Source: Streptomyces sp. NRRL F-2580 | Lineage (GTDB): Bacteria > Actinomycetota > Actinomycetes > Streptomycetales > Streptomycetaceae | DNA: 50,162 nucleotides | Direction of reading: 5' to 3' | NCBI RefSeq assembly: GCF_000720115.1 | Contig: NZ_JOIR01000044.1 | Span: 1 to 50,162, forward strand | Shown: piece by piece, positions 8,483-16,141 of the stretch | Layout: every line of letters begins with the position of its first letter | Numbering within the stretch: position 1 is the first letter of the stretch | The notes under the pieces: generated by a model | Told to the model about the DNA's origin: nothing | Database searches by the model: none | The model's input: the letters and a program-made list of their open reading frames with translations, nothing else | Program-made: the position numbers and the translations under genes

Positions 8483-9190
8483 TCACGCTGGCAGGGTGTT
8501 GCGGTGCGAGCTCCGGCGGGCCGCCGCGAAGAGCGCCTGGATCTGCGTACCCGACTGCTCGACGTCGTCGAGGGGGGAGGGGAAGGGCAGCGGCACGTCC
8601 CGGTGGCCGCGCCGCTCCTCCAGCCGCAGGGTGATCCCGTACCGGTCCATGGCGACCGGGAGCGCGCGCACGACGGCGGAGGTGGGCAGCGGCCGGACCA
8701 GGCGCAGCAGCAGGGTGACGAGGTCGTGGTGGTCGTCGAGGAGGTGCGTGAGCATGCCCGCCTCGTACGGGGCGAGCGGGTCGGGGCGGGCCGCCTCCAG
8801 CTCCTCCAGGCCGACGTACGCGAGTCCGCGTCCGGTTTCCAGGACGGCCTGGCCGAACTCCACGCAGGTGGAGTCGGCGGCCTCGTCCGAGTACGGGGTG
8901 AGCAGGCGGCCCAGCACGGTGACGCGGGCGCGCACCCGGTCTCGTACGGGGGTGGGGGCGACGTCGGTGAACTCCAGCCGGATCGTGGGCCGGTACTCGT
9001 CGTCGCCGCCCGGTTCGGCGGGGTGCAGGTGCAGCCTGCCCATCGGGTCGCCGCCGTCGAGGTGGCGGACCTCGGTGCGCCGCTCGTCGGTGATCAGCGT
9101 CATGGAGTGGGCGGCGGTCAGGATCGACCGGATCCGCTCGGCGTCGGTGGGCCGGGCGGCCGGGGTGGCGGGAGCACCGGACATGCGCAT
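8483..9190 (-). CDS. DUF2470-like (HugZ C-terminal type) protein under iron control
   Basis: Protein of 235 aa with a central stretch resembling the DUF2470 fold of haem-utilisation and pyridoxamine-oxidase-like proteins: ERIRSILTAAHSMTLITDE and EVRHLDGGDPMGRLHLHP, followed by an alpha/beta part with DDHHDLVTLLLRLVRPL. ATG 9190 has a GGAGA ribosome site; ATG 9184 is an alternative. A near-perfect iron box lies 27 bp upstream of the start, so expression is probably repressed by the DtxR-family regulator DmdR when iron is plentiful. That fits a role in haem or iron handling. Family assignment is from motif memory, not a search. Confidence 0.7.
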   Translation of the reverse strand: MRMSGAPATPAARPTDAERIRSILTAAHSMTLITDERRTEVRHLDGGDPMGRLHLHPAEPGGDDEYRPTIRLEFTDVAPTPVRDRVRARVTVLGRLLTPYSDEAADSTCVEFGQAVLETGRGLAYVGLEELEAARPDPLAPYEAGMLTHLLDDHHDLVTLLLRLVRPLPTSAVVRALPVAMDRYGITLRLEERRGHRDVPLPFPSPLDDVEQSGTQIQALFAAARRSSHRNTLPA

Positions 9191-9216
9191 GCGGATCTCT
9201 CCATCGTCCGAGTGGG

Positions 9217-9235
9217 TTAGGTATGCCTAACCTAA
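9217..9235. promoter_or_regulatory. DmdR/IdeR-type iron box
   Basis: The 19-bp sequence TTAGGTATGCCTAACCTAA closely matches the actinobacterial iron-box consensus TTAGGTTAGGCTAACCTAA. It lies between the DUF2470-like gene (-) and the SepF-like gene (+). The first is 27 bp away, the likely target; the SepF-like gene begins more than 100 bp away. Confidence 0.85.
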
Positions 9236-9314
9236 CTCATCTTGCGTCCCGGGAGTACCGGCGTGGTTCGTGTCGCTGTTGGGCTGAACGGGTGAAACGC
9301 GAGAGGATGGGGGG

Positions 9315-9350
9315 ATGCACAAGAAGCGCGCGGCCGAGGCGGCCCGGTGA
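9315..9350 (+). CDS. Possible 11-codon leader ORF coupled to the SepF-like gene
   Basis: An ATG at 9315, preceded by a G-run (GATGGGGGG), opens MHKKRAAEAAR and stops at TGA 9348-9350. That stop overlaps the GTG start of the SepF-like gene. The GTGA junction would allow translational coupling. The peptide is short and basic and may be a chance ORF. Confidence 0.35.
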   Translation: MHKKRAAEAAR

Positions 9351-9742
9351 GCAGGTACGACGTCACCGACGAACAGTGGGAGGGGCTCGCGCAGGTGGTC
9401 CCCCTGCGCAGTCGCAACGAATGGCCCTCCCGGGTGGACCACCGCACGATTCCCAAGGCGCCCGGAGCGTCGGTGGCGGAGCAGCGGCGCTTCGTGGTGA
9501 TCAGAGTTCAGATCTTCGCGGACGCGCGGGAGGTGGCGGAGTACCTCATCGCGCAGATCCCGGTGCTGCTCGACCTCACCGGCGCGGACAGTGAAGTGGC
9601 CAAGCGCATCCTGGACTTCAGCAGCGGCGTGGTCTTCGGGCTGGGCAGCGGGATGCACCGGGTGGACCGGAACGTCTTCCTGCTGGCGCCGGTGGGGACC
9701 GAGGTCGAGGGCATCGCGGCCGCGGCCGTCCCCCGATCGTAG
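9347..9742 (+). CDS. SepF-like cell division protein (SflB-like)
   Basis: Protein of 131 aa. Residues about 50-125 are a SepF domain: RRFVVIRVQIFADAREVAEYL, PVLLDLTGADSEVAKRILDF, VFGLGSGMHRVDRNVFLLAP. SepF anchors FtsZ rings in actinobacteria, but this copy lacks the usual N-terminal membrane-binding helix and long acidic linker. That places it with the short SepF-like paralogues of Streptomyces, which act in sporulation-stage division. I believe SflB of S. coelicolor is the orthologue, since arginine deiminase and argF lie nearby there as here; this is from memory. The GTG start overlaps the small leader ORF. Confidence 0.85.
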   Translation: MSRYDVTDEQWEGLAQVVPLRSRNEWPSRVDHRTIPKAPGASVAEQRRFVVIRVQIFADAREVAEYLIAQIPVLLDLTGADSEVAKRILDFSSGVVFGLGSGMHRVDRNVFLLAPVGTEVEGIAAAAVPRS

Positions 9743-9809
9743 GAAGGTCCCCGCGAGGGAACGGTTCGCCGGGTCCACGGGGGGTCCGGCGGCCCGTACC
9801 GTCCCGCGC

Positions 9810-11138
9810 ATGGACGCCACCTTGGACGCGGCGGTGGGCCCGGCCCCCGCCGCACCCGCCCTCGCCGCACCTGCCCTCGCCCCCGCCGCACCCGCCCCCG
9901 ACGTCGACCCCTCGTTAGCCGAGGGCGCTCCGGCCGACGGCGCGTGGACCGACGGCCCCACCGTGCCCGCGCAGGCCGCGCCGACGCGCGCCGAGTCCCC
10001 GAGGCAGCAGCCGCACCGGCGGCCCGTGGTCACCGAACTGCGGCTCTCCGCCTTTGGACCGCACCGGTCGGCGGCCTTCCCGCTCGGCCCCGTCACCCTC
10101 TTCGCCGGGCCGAGCGGCAGCGGCAAGTCCCAGGCCCTGGCCGCCTACGAGGCCCTGGCGGGGCTCGGTTCCGGCGCCACGCTGGAGGAGGCCTTCCCGG
10201 ACCCGCGCGCCCGCATCCCCGACCTGGCCGTGCCCGACGCCCAGCGGCGGCGCGGATTCCGCCTCGGCTGCACGGTCGACGGCCCCGCCGGACCGGTCCG
10301 GCTCGACCTCGCCGTCCAGGCCGAGCCCGCGCTGCGGATCGTCGGCGAACGGCTCTCGCAGGACGGGCAGATCCTGCTCGCCACCGCCCTGCGCGACCCC
10401 GGCCGGCGCTCCGTCCAGGCCGCCTGGCTGACCGGCGGCGCCATCGGCGTCACCCGGGCCCCGCTGCCCGACGACCGGCTCGGGACGGCGCTGCTCCCGC
10501 TGCGCGTCGCCGGCTCCACGGCCGGCCAGCGACAGGTCCTGGCCGCCGCCGAGCAGGTCGTGGTCGCCCTGCGCTCGGTGTTCCCCTGCGACCCCCGCCC
10601 GGACCGGATGCGCGCCGCCGTCCCGCCCGGGGAGGGCCGGCTGCTCGGCGACTGCGCCAACCTGGCCGACGTACTGCGCCGGACCCGCCACGAATGCGGC
10701 ACCCGCCACGCGCTGCTGGCCGGAGCGGCCCGCACCGGCTGCGCCGGGCCCGTCGCCGGCCTCGACGTACGGGCCCCCGCGGGCGGCGGGGCGGTCACGG
10801 CCGTACTGGACCGCGGCCCCGCCCGGCCCGCCACGGAACTGGCCCGCCTCGGCGCGGGCGAGCTGCGCTTCCTCGCGCTGGCACTGGTCCTGCTGACCGG
10901 CCCGGGAGTGCTGGCCATGGATCCGGCCGCCGAACTGCTCTCCGCGCAGCAGGCCCTGACCGTGCTGGCCGACGGCTTCGACCGCGGCCTGGACCGGAAC
11001 CAGAGCGCCGAGCTGCTGCGCCTGGCCCTGCTGTCCGGGGCGCGCGGCCACATCCGGCTGGTGGCGGCGGTGGGGGAGGGTACCGCGGCGGCCGCCCGCC
11101 GCCTCCCGGGCGTCGCGATGGTAGACCTGACGGCATGA
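9810..11138 (+). CDS. RecF/SMC-like AAA ATPase with a TTA codon
   Basis: Protein of 442 aa. About 70 residues of Ala/Pro-rich sequence lead into an ABC-type ATPase: VTELRLSAFGPHRSAAFPLG, Walker A AGPSGSGKSQ, a signature-like LGAGELRFLALALVLLTG and a Walker-B-like GVLAMDPAAELLS. It resembles single-chain AAA_15/RecF-type proteins that bind DNA ends or act in small defence and repair modules; the role is unknown. Codon 36 (9915-9917) is TTA, the only one I found in a gene in this window. Its stop overlaps the ATG of the MazG-like gene, so the two are cotranslated. Confidence 0.75.
   Translation: MDATLDAAVGPAPAAPALAAPALAPAAPAPDVDPSLAEGAPADGAWTDGPTVPAQAAPTRAESPRQQPHRRPVVTELRLSAFGPHRSAAFPLGPVTLFAGPSGSGKSQALAAYEALAGLGSGATLEEAFPDPRARIPDLAVPDAQRRRGFRLGCTVDGPAGPVRLDLAVQAEPALRIVGERLSQDGQILLATALRDPGRRSVQAAWLTGGAIGVTRAPLPDDRLGTALLPLRVAGSTAGQRQVLAAAEQVVVALRSVFPCDPRPDRMRAAVPPGEGRLLGDCANLADVLRRTRHECGTRHALLAGAARTGCAGPVAGLDVRAPAGGGAVTAVLDRGPARPATELARLGAGELRFLALALVLLTGPGVLAMDPAAELLSAQQALTVLADGFDRGLDRNQSAELLRLALLSGARGHIRLVAAVGEGTAAAARRLPGVAMVDLTA
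9915..9917 (+). promoter_or_regulatory. In-frame TTA leucine codon (bldA dependence)
   Basis: Reading from ATG 9810, codons 33-38 are GTC GAC CCC TCG TTA GCC. In Streptomyces TTA is read only by the bldA tRNA, which accumulates late in development, so the ATPase and the coupled MazG-like protein would be made mainly in aerial growth or stationary phase. Confidence 0.85.
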
Positions 11139-11536
11139 ACGAGAACCAGGAGCCGCAGCCCGAGCCGCGGCCCGAGCAGCGGCCCGACGAACGGCTGGAC
11201 CGACTGCAGCGCCGGCTCGCGGAGTTCGCGGCCGCACGCGGCTGGGAGCCGTACCACACGCCCAAGAACCTGGCCGTGGCGCTGAGCGTGGAGGCGGCCG
11301 AACTGGTCGAGATCTTCCAGTGGCTGACACCGGAACAGTCGGCGAAGGTCATGGAGAAGCCGGAAACCGCCCACCGCGTGGCCGATGAGGTGGCCGACGT
11401 GCTCGCGTATCTGCTGCAGTTCTGTGAGGTCCTCGGGGTGGATGTGCTGGATGCGCTCGCGGCGAAGATCGAGAGGAACGAACTCCGCTTCCCCGTGACC
11501 GGTACACCGACACCGAATCGTCACTCTTCGGAGTGA
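11135..11536 (+). CDS. MazG-like nucleotide pyrophosphohydrolase
   Basis: Protein of 133 aa. After a charged Pro/Glu/Arg-rich leader of about 20 residues, it has the MazG/dCTPase helical core: EPYHTPKNLAVALSVEAAELVEIFQWL (the EExxE-type metal site as EAAELVE) and RVADEVADVLAYLLQFCEVLGVD (second acidic motif, DEVAD). Such enzymes hydrolyse non-canonical or excess NTPs to NMP and pyrophosphate. ATG 11135 overlaps the ATPase stop by 4 bp. A UUCG hairpin covers its stop codon. Confidence 0.88.
   Translation: MNENQEPQPEPRPEQRPDERLDRLQRRLAEFAAARGWEPYHTPKNLAVALSVEAAELVEIFQWLTPEQSAKVMEKPETAHRVADEVADVLAYLLQFCEVLGVDVLDALAAKIERNELRFPVTGTPTPNRHSSE
11521..11536 (+). terminator. UUCG tetraloop hairpin over the mazG-like stop codon
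   Basis: TCACTC (11521-11526), loop TTCG, GAGTGA (11531-11536) forms a perfect six-pair stem closed by C(UUCG)G, one of the most stable RNA tetraloops. It includes the TGA stop. No T-run follows directly, so it may protect the 3' end or help termination. Confidence 0.5.
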
Positions 11537-11659
11537 TGGACTCATCCACAATCACGTTTCTGTCCACATTTTCCGAATACCCCTGGCTTTACTGGCTTGT
11601 TGCCCTCACTCTGGGTAGTGGTGAGGACGGCGGGATGTCGTGCGGACGGGGGACGGCAT

Positions 11660-12145
11660 ATGGATGCGGTACGGCTCATCGCGGTCGGTCGGCACGCGCT
11701 GGCACAGAGTGGGGCTGCGTGGGACATCGTGGGCGAGGCCTGGCAGGCCCAGGCGCTCGCGCAGGGGATCGGGAGCTATCTGGCGGTCACCGGGCCGCCG
11801 GAGCTGAGATCGGAGGCACGGGGACTGGGGGAAGCGGGAGGCAGAGGATGCGGGGTGCTCGACAGAGCCGCCCTGCGCGGCGAGGGCAGTGCGCCCGAGT
11901 ATCCGCCGCGGGCGGCGCAGCTGAGCGAGGTCTCGGACGTCCGACAGGTGCTGCTCGGGCTTCAGGCGCTGCTGGGCGAAGTGGGGATAGCCCTGGTCGG
12001 GGTGGCCTGCGGCACGGACGACGAGACCCTGTACTGGCAGTGCATAGAGTCGATCGACGCGGCTGACGAGTCGAGCGACCGGGTACGGGCGATCCTGCGC
12101 CGCATGGTGGTCCGGGAGCGGGGATCCGCCTCGGGCGTGGCCTGA
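11660..12145 (+). CDS. Conserved Streptomyces protein of unknown function
   Basis: Protein of 161 aa beginning MDAVRLIAVGRHALAQSGAAW. It appears mostly helical, with amphipathic stretches near EVSDVRQVLLGLQALLGEVG and a C-terminal ESSDRVRAILRRMVVRE. No signal peptide, membrane segment or enzyme motif is visible. I believe it belongs to a Streptomyces-restricted DUF (possibly DUF6099) but could not check. ATG 11660 was chosen over an upstream in-frame TTG because the region between 11537 and 11620 is AT-rich and promoter-like. Confidence 0.65.
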   Translation: MDAVRLIAVGRHALAQSGAAWDIVGEAWQAQALAQGIGSYLAVTGPPELRSEARGLGEAGGRGCGVLDRAALRGEGSAPEYPPRAAQLSEVSDVRQVLLGLQALLGEVGIALVGVACGTDDETLYWQCIESIDAADESSDRVRAILRRMVVRERGSASGVA

Positions 12146-12181
12146 GCGGACGCTTCGACGGCGCGGGTGAAGCGAGTGGGC

Positions 12182-12199
12182 CCCGCCGTGCGCGGCGGG
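12182..12199. terminator. Hairpin between convergent small genes
   Basis: CCCGCCG (12182-12188) pairs with CGGCGGG (12193-12199) across a four-base loop. It lies between the + strand unknown gene and the - strand 84-aa gene and probably terminates both. Confidence 0.55.
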
Positions 12200-12209
12200 A
12201 CCCGCACGG

Positions 12210-12464
12210 TCAGGACGACCGGTAGGACGGGCGCTCGCCCTCGGCGGTGCGGTCCGTGGAGGACTGGAGATCGGCGTCGAGCTGGGAGAGGTCGGCGTTC
12301 AGCGCCGCCAGCAGCTCCTCCATCTGCTGGAGCAGGCCCTGCGGCGCGCCACCGCCCTGGGCGGGTACCGCGGGCTCCTGGTGGGCGTACTCGTGTGCTG
12401 CCTGTCCGGCCGGTCCGTTCGGTCCGGTCTGTCGTGGGGTCTCCGGCACGGCCTCGTGGGACAT
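12210..12464 (-). CDS. Small hypothetical protein with a C-terminal helical segment
   Basis: Protein of 84 aa: MSHEAVPETPRQTG, a Gly/Pro/Gln-rich middle, then a likely amphipathic helix LLQQMEELLAALNADLSQLD and a polar tail. ATG 12464 has a GAGGAGG ribosome site directly upstream, which supports it against longer frames reaching 12686. No known domain was recognised. It is divergent from the F420-dependent oxidoreductase gene across about 200 bp. Confidence 0.6.
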   Translation of the reverse strand: MSHEAVPETPRQTGPNGPAGQAAHEYAHQEPAVPAQGGGAPQGLLQQMEELLAALNADLSQLDADLQSSTDRTAEGERPSYRSS

Positions 12465-12666
12465 GGCGGCCTCCTCGGCCCTGGCCCTTCCGAGGCGGAA
12501 GGGGGCGGTGGACGCACCGGCGAGAGTCCGCCGGCGCGCGGGCCGGGCGGTCCGGCTCCGTCCGAGGAAACGATCCCCATCCGGGCTGGTCACTGGCGCC
12601 GTCCCGGGTGGACCGTCCGGTTGACGCAGATTCACCCTGCCGGGGCGGGAAGGGCAGGATGGGTAC

Positions 12667-13593
12667 ATGGATCTGCGCATTTTCACCGAGCCGCAGCAGG
12701 GTGCGAGCTACGACACCCTCCTGACCGTCGCCAAGGCCACCGAGGATCTGGGCTTCGACGCCTTCTTCCGCTCCGACCACTATCTGAGGATGGGATCCGC
12801 CGACGGCCTGCCCGGCCCCACCGACGCCTGGATCACCCTCGCCGGCCTGGCCCGCGAGACCAAGCGGATCCGCCTGGGCACGCTGATGACGGCCGGCACC
12901 TTCCGGCTGCCCGGCGTCCTCGCCATCCAGGTGGCCCAGGTGGACCAGATGTCCGGCGGCCGCGTCGAACTGGGCCTGGGCGCGGGCTGGTTCGAGGAGG
13001 AGCACAAGGCGTACGGCATCCCCTTCCCGGCGGACCGGATGTCCCGGCTGGAGGAACAGCTGGCCATCGTCACCGGCATGTGGGCCACCGAGACCGGCGC
13101 CACCTTCGACTTCGCGGGCCGCCACTACCAGGTGGAGAACTCACCCGCGCTCCCCAAGCCCGCCCAGGCGAAGGTCCCCGTCCTCATCGGCGGCCACGGC
13201 GCCAAGCGCACCCCGCGGCTCGCCGCGCGCTACGCGTCCGAGTTCAACATGCCGTTCGCCTCGGTCGCCGACAGCGAGCGGCAGTTCGGCCGCGTCCGGG
13301 AGGCCGCCGAGGAGGCCGGCCGCAAGCCCGAGGAGCTGGTCTACTCCAACGCCCTCGTCGTGTGCGTGGGCAAGGACGACGCGGAGGTGGCCCGCCGGGC
13401 CGCCGCCATCGGCCGGGACGTGGACGAGCTCAAGGCCAACGGCCTGGCCGGCTCCCCGGCCGAGGTCGTCGAGAAGATCGGCGCCTACGGGGCCGCCGGC
13501 GCCTCCCGCGTCTACCTCCAGCTGCTCGACCTCGACGACCTGGACCACCTGGAGCTGATCTCCGCCCAGGTGCTCTCCCAGCTCGGCCGGTAG
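12667..13593 (+). CDS. LLM-class F420-dependent oxidoreductase
   Basis: TIM-barrel luciferase-like protein of 308 aa, of the kind that uses coenzyme F420 rather than FMN. Motifs: DLGFDAFFRSDHYLRMG, ITLAGLARETKRIRLGTLM, QVDQMSGGRVELGLGAGWFE, and VLIGGHGAKRTPRLAARYA, with the C-terminal YLQLLDLDDLDHLELI. Length fits the TIGR03560-type subfamily of actinobacteria. ATG 12667 follows AAGGGCAGGA. The homocysteine methyltransferase gene starts 12 bp after the stop, so they may be cotranscribed. The substrate is unknown. Confidence 0.85.
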   Translation: MDLRIFTEPQQGASYDTLLTVAKATEDLGFDAFFRSDHYLRMGSADGLPGPTDAWITLAGLARETKRIRLGTLMTAGTFRLPGVLAIQVAQVDQMSGGRVELGLGAGWFEEEHKAYGIPFPADRMSRLEEQLAIVTGMWATETGATFDFAGRHYQVENSPALPKPAQAKVPVLIGGHGAKRTPRLAARYASEFNMPFASVADSERQFGRVREAAEEAGRKPEELVYSNALVVCVGKDDAEVARRAAAIGRDVDELKANGLAGSPAEVVEKIGAYGAAGASRVYLQLLDLDDLDHLELISAQVLSQLGR

Positions 13594-13604
13594 GAGCCAC
13601 CCCC

Positions 13605-14546
13605 GTGCCCCGCGCGTCCGGCCCGCTCGCCGAGGCCCTCGGCCACAGGACCGTGATCCTGGACGGCGGTCTGAGCAACCAGCTCGCCGACCAGGGCTGC
13701 GACCTGTCCGGCGGCCTCTGGACGGGCCGGGTGCTCGCCGAGCGGCCGGACCAGGTGGAGGCGGCCCACACGGCGTACGCGCGGGCCGGCGCCGAGGTGC
13801 TGATCACCGCCGGCTACCAGGTCGGCTACGAGGCCTTCGCCGCCCACGGGTACGACCGGGCCGCGACCACCGCCCTGCTGCACCGCAGCGTCGCCCTCGC
13901 CGCCCGCGCGGCCGAGTCCGCCGACCACGAGGTGTGGGTGGCCGCGTCGGTGGGCCCGTACGGGGCCGTGCGCGCGGACGGCTCCGAGTACCGCGGCCGG
14001 TACGGCCTGAGCGTGCGCGAGCTCGCCGCCTTCCACCGCCCCCGCATCGAGGCCCTGCTCGACGCCGGCCCCGACGTCCTCGCCGTGGAGACCCTCCCCG
14101 ACCCGGACGAGGCCGAGGCCGTGCTCACCGTCCTCGCGGAGACCGGCGCCCCGGCCTGGCTCGCCTACACCGTGGCCGACGGCCGCACCCGCTCCGGCGC
14201 GCCCCTCCGCGAGGCCTTCGCCCTCGCCGCGGACGCCCCGGAGATCATCGCGGTCGGCGTCAACTGCTGTGACCCGGCCGAGGTCCTGCCCGCCCTCGAA
14301 GCGGCGGCCGCCACCACCCACAAGCCGCTCCTGGCCTACCCCAACGACGGCTCCGTCTGGGACGCCGCCACCCACACCTGGCACGCCCCCGGGACCCCGG
14401 CCCCCTGGCCCACGCGCGCCTGGCACCGCTCCGGCGCCCGCCTGATCGGCGGCTGCTGCCGCATCGGCCCCGCCGGGATCGCCGCGCTGGCCACCGCCGT
14501 CCACCCGGGGGAGGGCCGGGAGGCCCCCGGCGCGGATCCGGCCTGA
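13605..14546 (+). CDS. mmuM: Homocysteine S-methyltransferase
   Basis: Zinc-dependent methyltransferase of 313 aa making methionine from homocysteine, probably with S-methylmethionine or SAM as donor. The N-terminal ILDGGLSNQLADQGCDL, the GVNCC motif near residue 221 and the GGCCRIGP motif near residue 284 supply the zinc cysteines. Length matches MmuM/YagD rather than MetH. GTG 13605 has GGAG about 8 bp upstream. It follows the F420-dependent enzyme by 12 bp; no functional link is obvious. Confidence 0.9.
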   Translation: MPRASGPLAEALGHRTVILDGGLSNQLADQGCDLSGGLWTGRVLAERPDQVEAAHTAYARAGAEVLITAGYQVGYEAFAAHGYDRAATTALLHRSVALAARAAESADHEVWVAASVGPYGAVRADGSEYRGRYGLSVRELAAFHRPRIEALLDAGPDVLAVETLPDPDEAEAVLTVLAETGAPAWLAYTVADGRTRSGAPLREAFALAADAPEIIAVGVNCCDPAEVLPALEAAAATTHKPLLAYPNDGSVWDAATHTWHAPGTPAPWPTRAWHRSGARLIGGCCRIGPAGIAALATAVHPGEGREAPGADPA

Positions 14547-14608
14547 CCCCCGCCTCCGCCCGGAAAACGAGAGGCGCTCAGGGGCGGTGACCAGCAACAA
14601 TCGGGCGT

Positions 14609-16141
14609 GTGTTCCTGACGATCTCCACCACCGGCTCCCCTGAACGATCCGCCACCGACCTGGGCTACCTGCTGCACAAGCATCCCGGGAAGACGCAGGC
14701 GTTCTCCACCTCCCACGGCACCGCCCACGTGTTCTATCCCGAGGCCACGGCCGAACGGTGCACGGCGGCCCTGCTGCTGGAGGTGGATCCCGTCGCGCTC
14801 GTGCGGCGCGGCAAGGGCAAGGGCCGGGGCGGAGCGCCCGACGCCGCGCTCGCGCAGTACGTCAACGACCGCCCGTACGCCGCCTCCTCGCTGCTCGCCG
14901 TCGCGCTCAGCGGGGTGTTCCGCACCGCCCTCAAGGGCCAGTGCGTCCTCCGCCCGGAACTGCCCGAGCGAGCGCTGCCGTTGCGCATCGAGATCCCGGT
15001 GCTGCCCGCCCGCGGCGGGGCCGAGCTGGTGCACCGGCTGTTCGACCCGCTCGGCTGGGACCTCGTACAGGCCGAGGCCCTGCCGCTCGACGGGCAGTTC
15101 CCCGAGTGGGGCGACTCGCGCTACGTACGCCTCGTCCTGGAAGGGGAACTGCGCCTGGCGGACGCCCTGCGCCAGCTCTACGTGCTGCTGCCGGTGCTCG
15201 ACGACGCCAAGCACTACTGGATCGCCCCCGACGAGGTCGACAAGCTGCTGCGCGCCGGAGACGGCTGGCTCGCCGCCCACCCCGAGAACGGGCTGATCAG
15301 CTCCCGCTACCTGGCCCGCCACAAGCGGCTGACCCAGGACGCCATCGAGCGCCTGGAGCTGGTCCGCCTCGCCGAGGCCGACGGCAGCGAGGTCGAGGAG
15401 CTCGACAACGCCGTGGACGAGACGCGGGACACGCAGGAGCGGCCCGTGCCGCTCGCCGCGCAGCGGCGCGAGGCGATCCTCGCCGCGCTGCGCGCCGCGG
15501 GTGCCCAGCGGGTGCTGGACCTCGGCTGCGGACAGGGCCAGCTGGTGCAGGCCCTGCTCAAGGACCCCGCGTACACCGAGATCGTCGGCATGGACGTGTC
15601 GGTACGGGCCCTGAACACGGCTGCCCGGCGGCTGCGCCTGGAGCGGCTGGGCGAGCGGCAGAGCTCGCGCGTCACGCTCCTGCAGGGCTCGCTCGCCTAC
15701 ACCGACAAACGGCTGGCCGGCTACGACGCGGCCGTGCTCAGCGAGGTCATCGAGCACCTGGACCCGGAGCGGCTGCCCGCGCTGGAGTACGCGGTGTTCG
15801 GCTCGGCCCGCCCCCGCACGGTCCTCGTGACCACGCCGAACGTCGAGTACAACGTCCGCTGGGAGACCCTGCCCGCCGGGCACGTCCGGCACGGCGACCA
15901 CCGCTTCGAGTGGACCCGCGAGGAGTTCCGCGCCTGGGCCGGCTCCGTGGCGGCGCGCCACGGGTACGAGGTCGCCTACGTCCCCGTCGGCGACGACGAC
16001 CCCGAGGTCGGGCCGCCGACCCAGATGGCCGTCTTCACCCAGCCCGACACCACCACTGAGAGCACCACCGAGAGCACCACCGACCCGGCCGCCCACACGG
16101 ACACCGCCACCGACACCCCGAAGGAGGGCGAGGCAGCATGA
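14609..16141 (+). CDS. hen1: 3'-terminal RNA ribose 2'-O-methyltransferase Hen1
   Basis: RNA-repair methyltransferase of 510 aa. The N-terminal half is the bacterial Hen1 N domain (VFLTISTTGSPERSATDLGYLLHKHPGK), which in known systems binds and activates Pnkp. The C-terminal half is a SAM methyltransferase: VLDLGCGQGQL near residue 305, SEVIEHLDPERL near 378 with the metal-binding E..EH, and the conserved GDHRFEWTREEF near 430. The last 40 residues are Thr-rich. It methylates the 2'-OH at a cleaved RNA 3' end before sealing. GTG 14609 lacks a strong ribosome site. Its stop overlaps the pnkp ATG. Confidence 0.93.
   Translation: MFLTISTTGSPERSATDLGYLLHKHPGKTQAFSTSHGTAHVFYPEATAERCTAALLLEVDPVALVRRGKGKGRGGAPDAALAQYVNDRPYAASSLLAVALSGVFRTALKGQCVLRPELPERALPLRIEIPVLPARGGAELVHRLFDPLGWDLVQAEALPLDGQFPEWGDSRYVRLVLEGELRLADALRQLYVLLPVLDDAKHYWIAPDEVDKLLRAGDGWLAAHPENGLISSRYLARHKRLTQDAIERLELVRLAEADGSEVEELDNAVDETRDTQERPVPLAAQRREAILAALRAAGAQRVLDLGCGQGQLVQALLKDPAYTEIVGMDVSVRALNTAARRLRLERLGERQSSRVTLLQGSLAYTDKRLAGYDAAVLSEVIEHLDPERLPALEYAVFGSARPRTVLVTTPNVEYNVRWETLPAGHVRHGDHRFEWTREEFRAWAGSVAARHGYEVAYVPVGDDDPEVGPPTQMAVFTQPDTTTESTTESTTDPAAHTDTATDTPKEGEAA

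Noticed and set aside
9347..9400. DEQWEGLAQVVPL at the start of the SepF-like protein resembles the start of IS5-type transposases (TDEQW...PLLP)
   Set aside because: The rest of the protein is a SepF domain, no DDE residues or inverted repeats are present, and the likeness is limited to a few residues.
12381..13604. Upstream extension of the homocysteine methyltransferase frame
   Set aside because: The extra part overlaps the F420-dependent oxidoreductase gene in another frame and reads as Arg/Gly/Pro-rich shadow sequence; GTG 13605 gives normal length.
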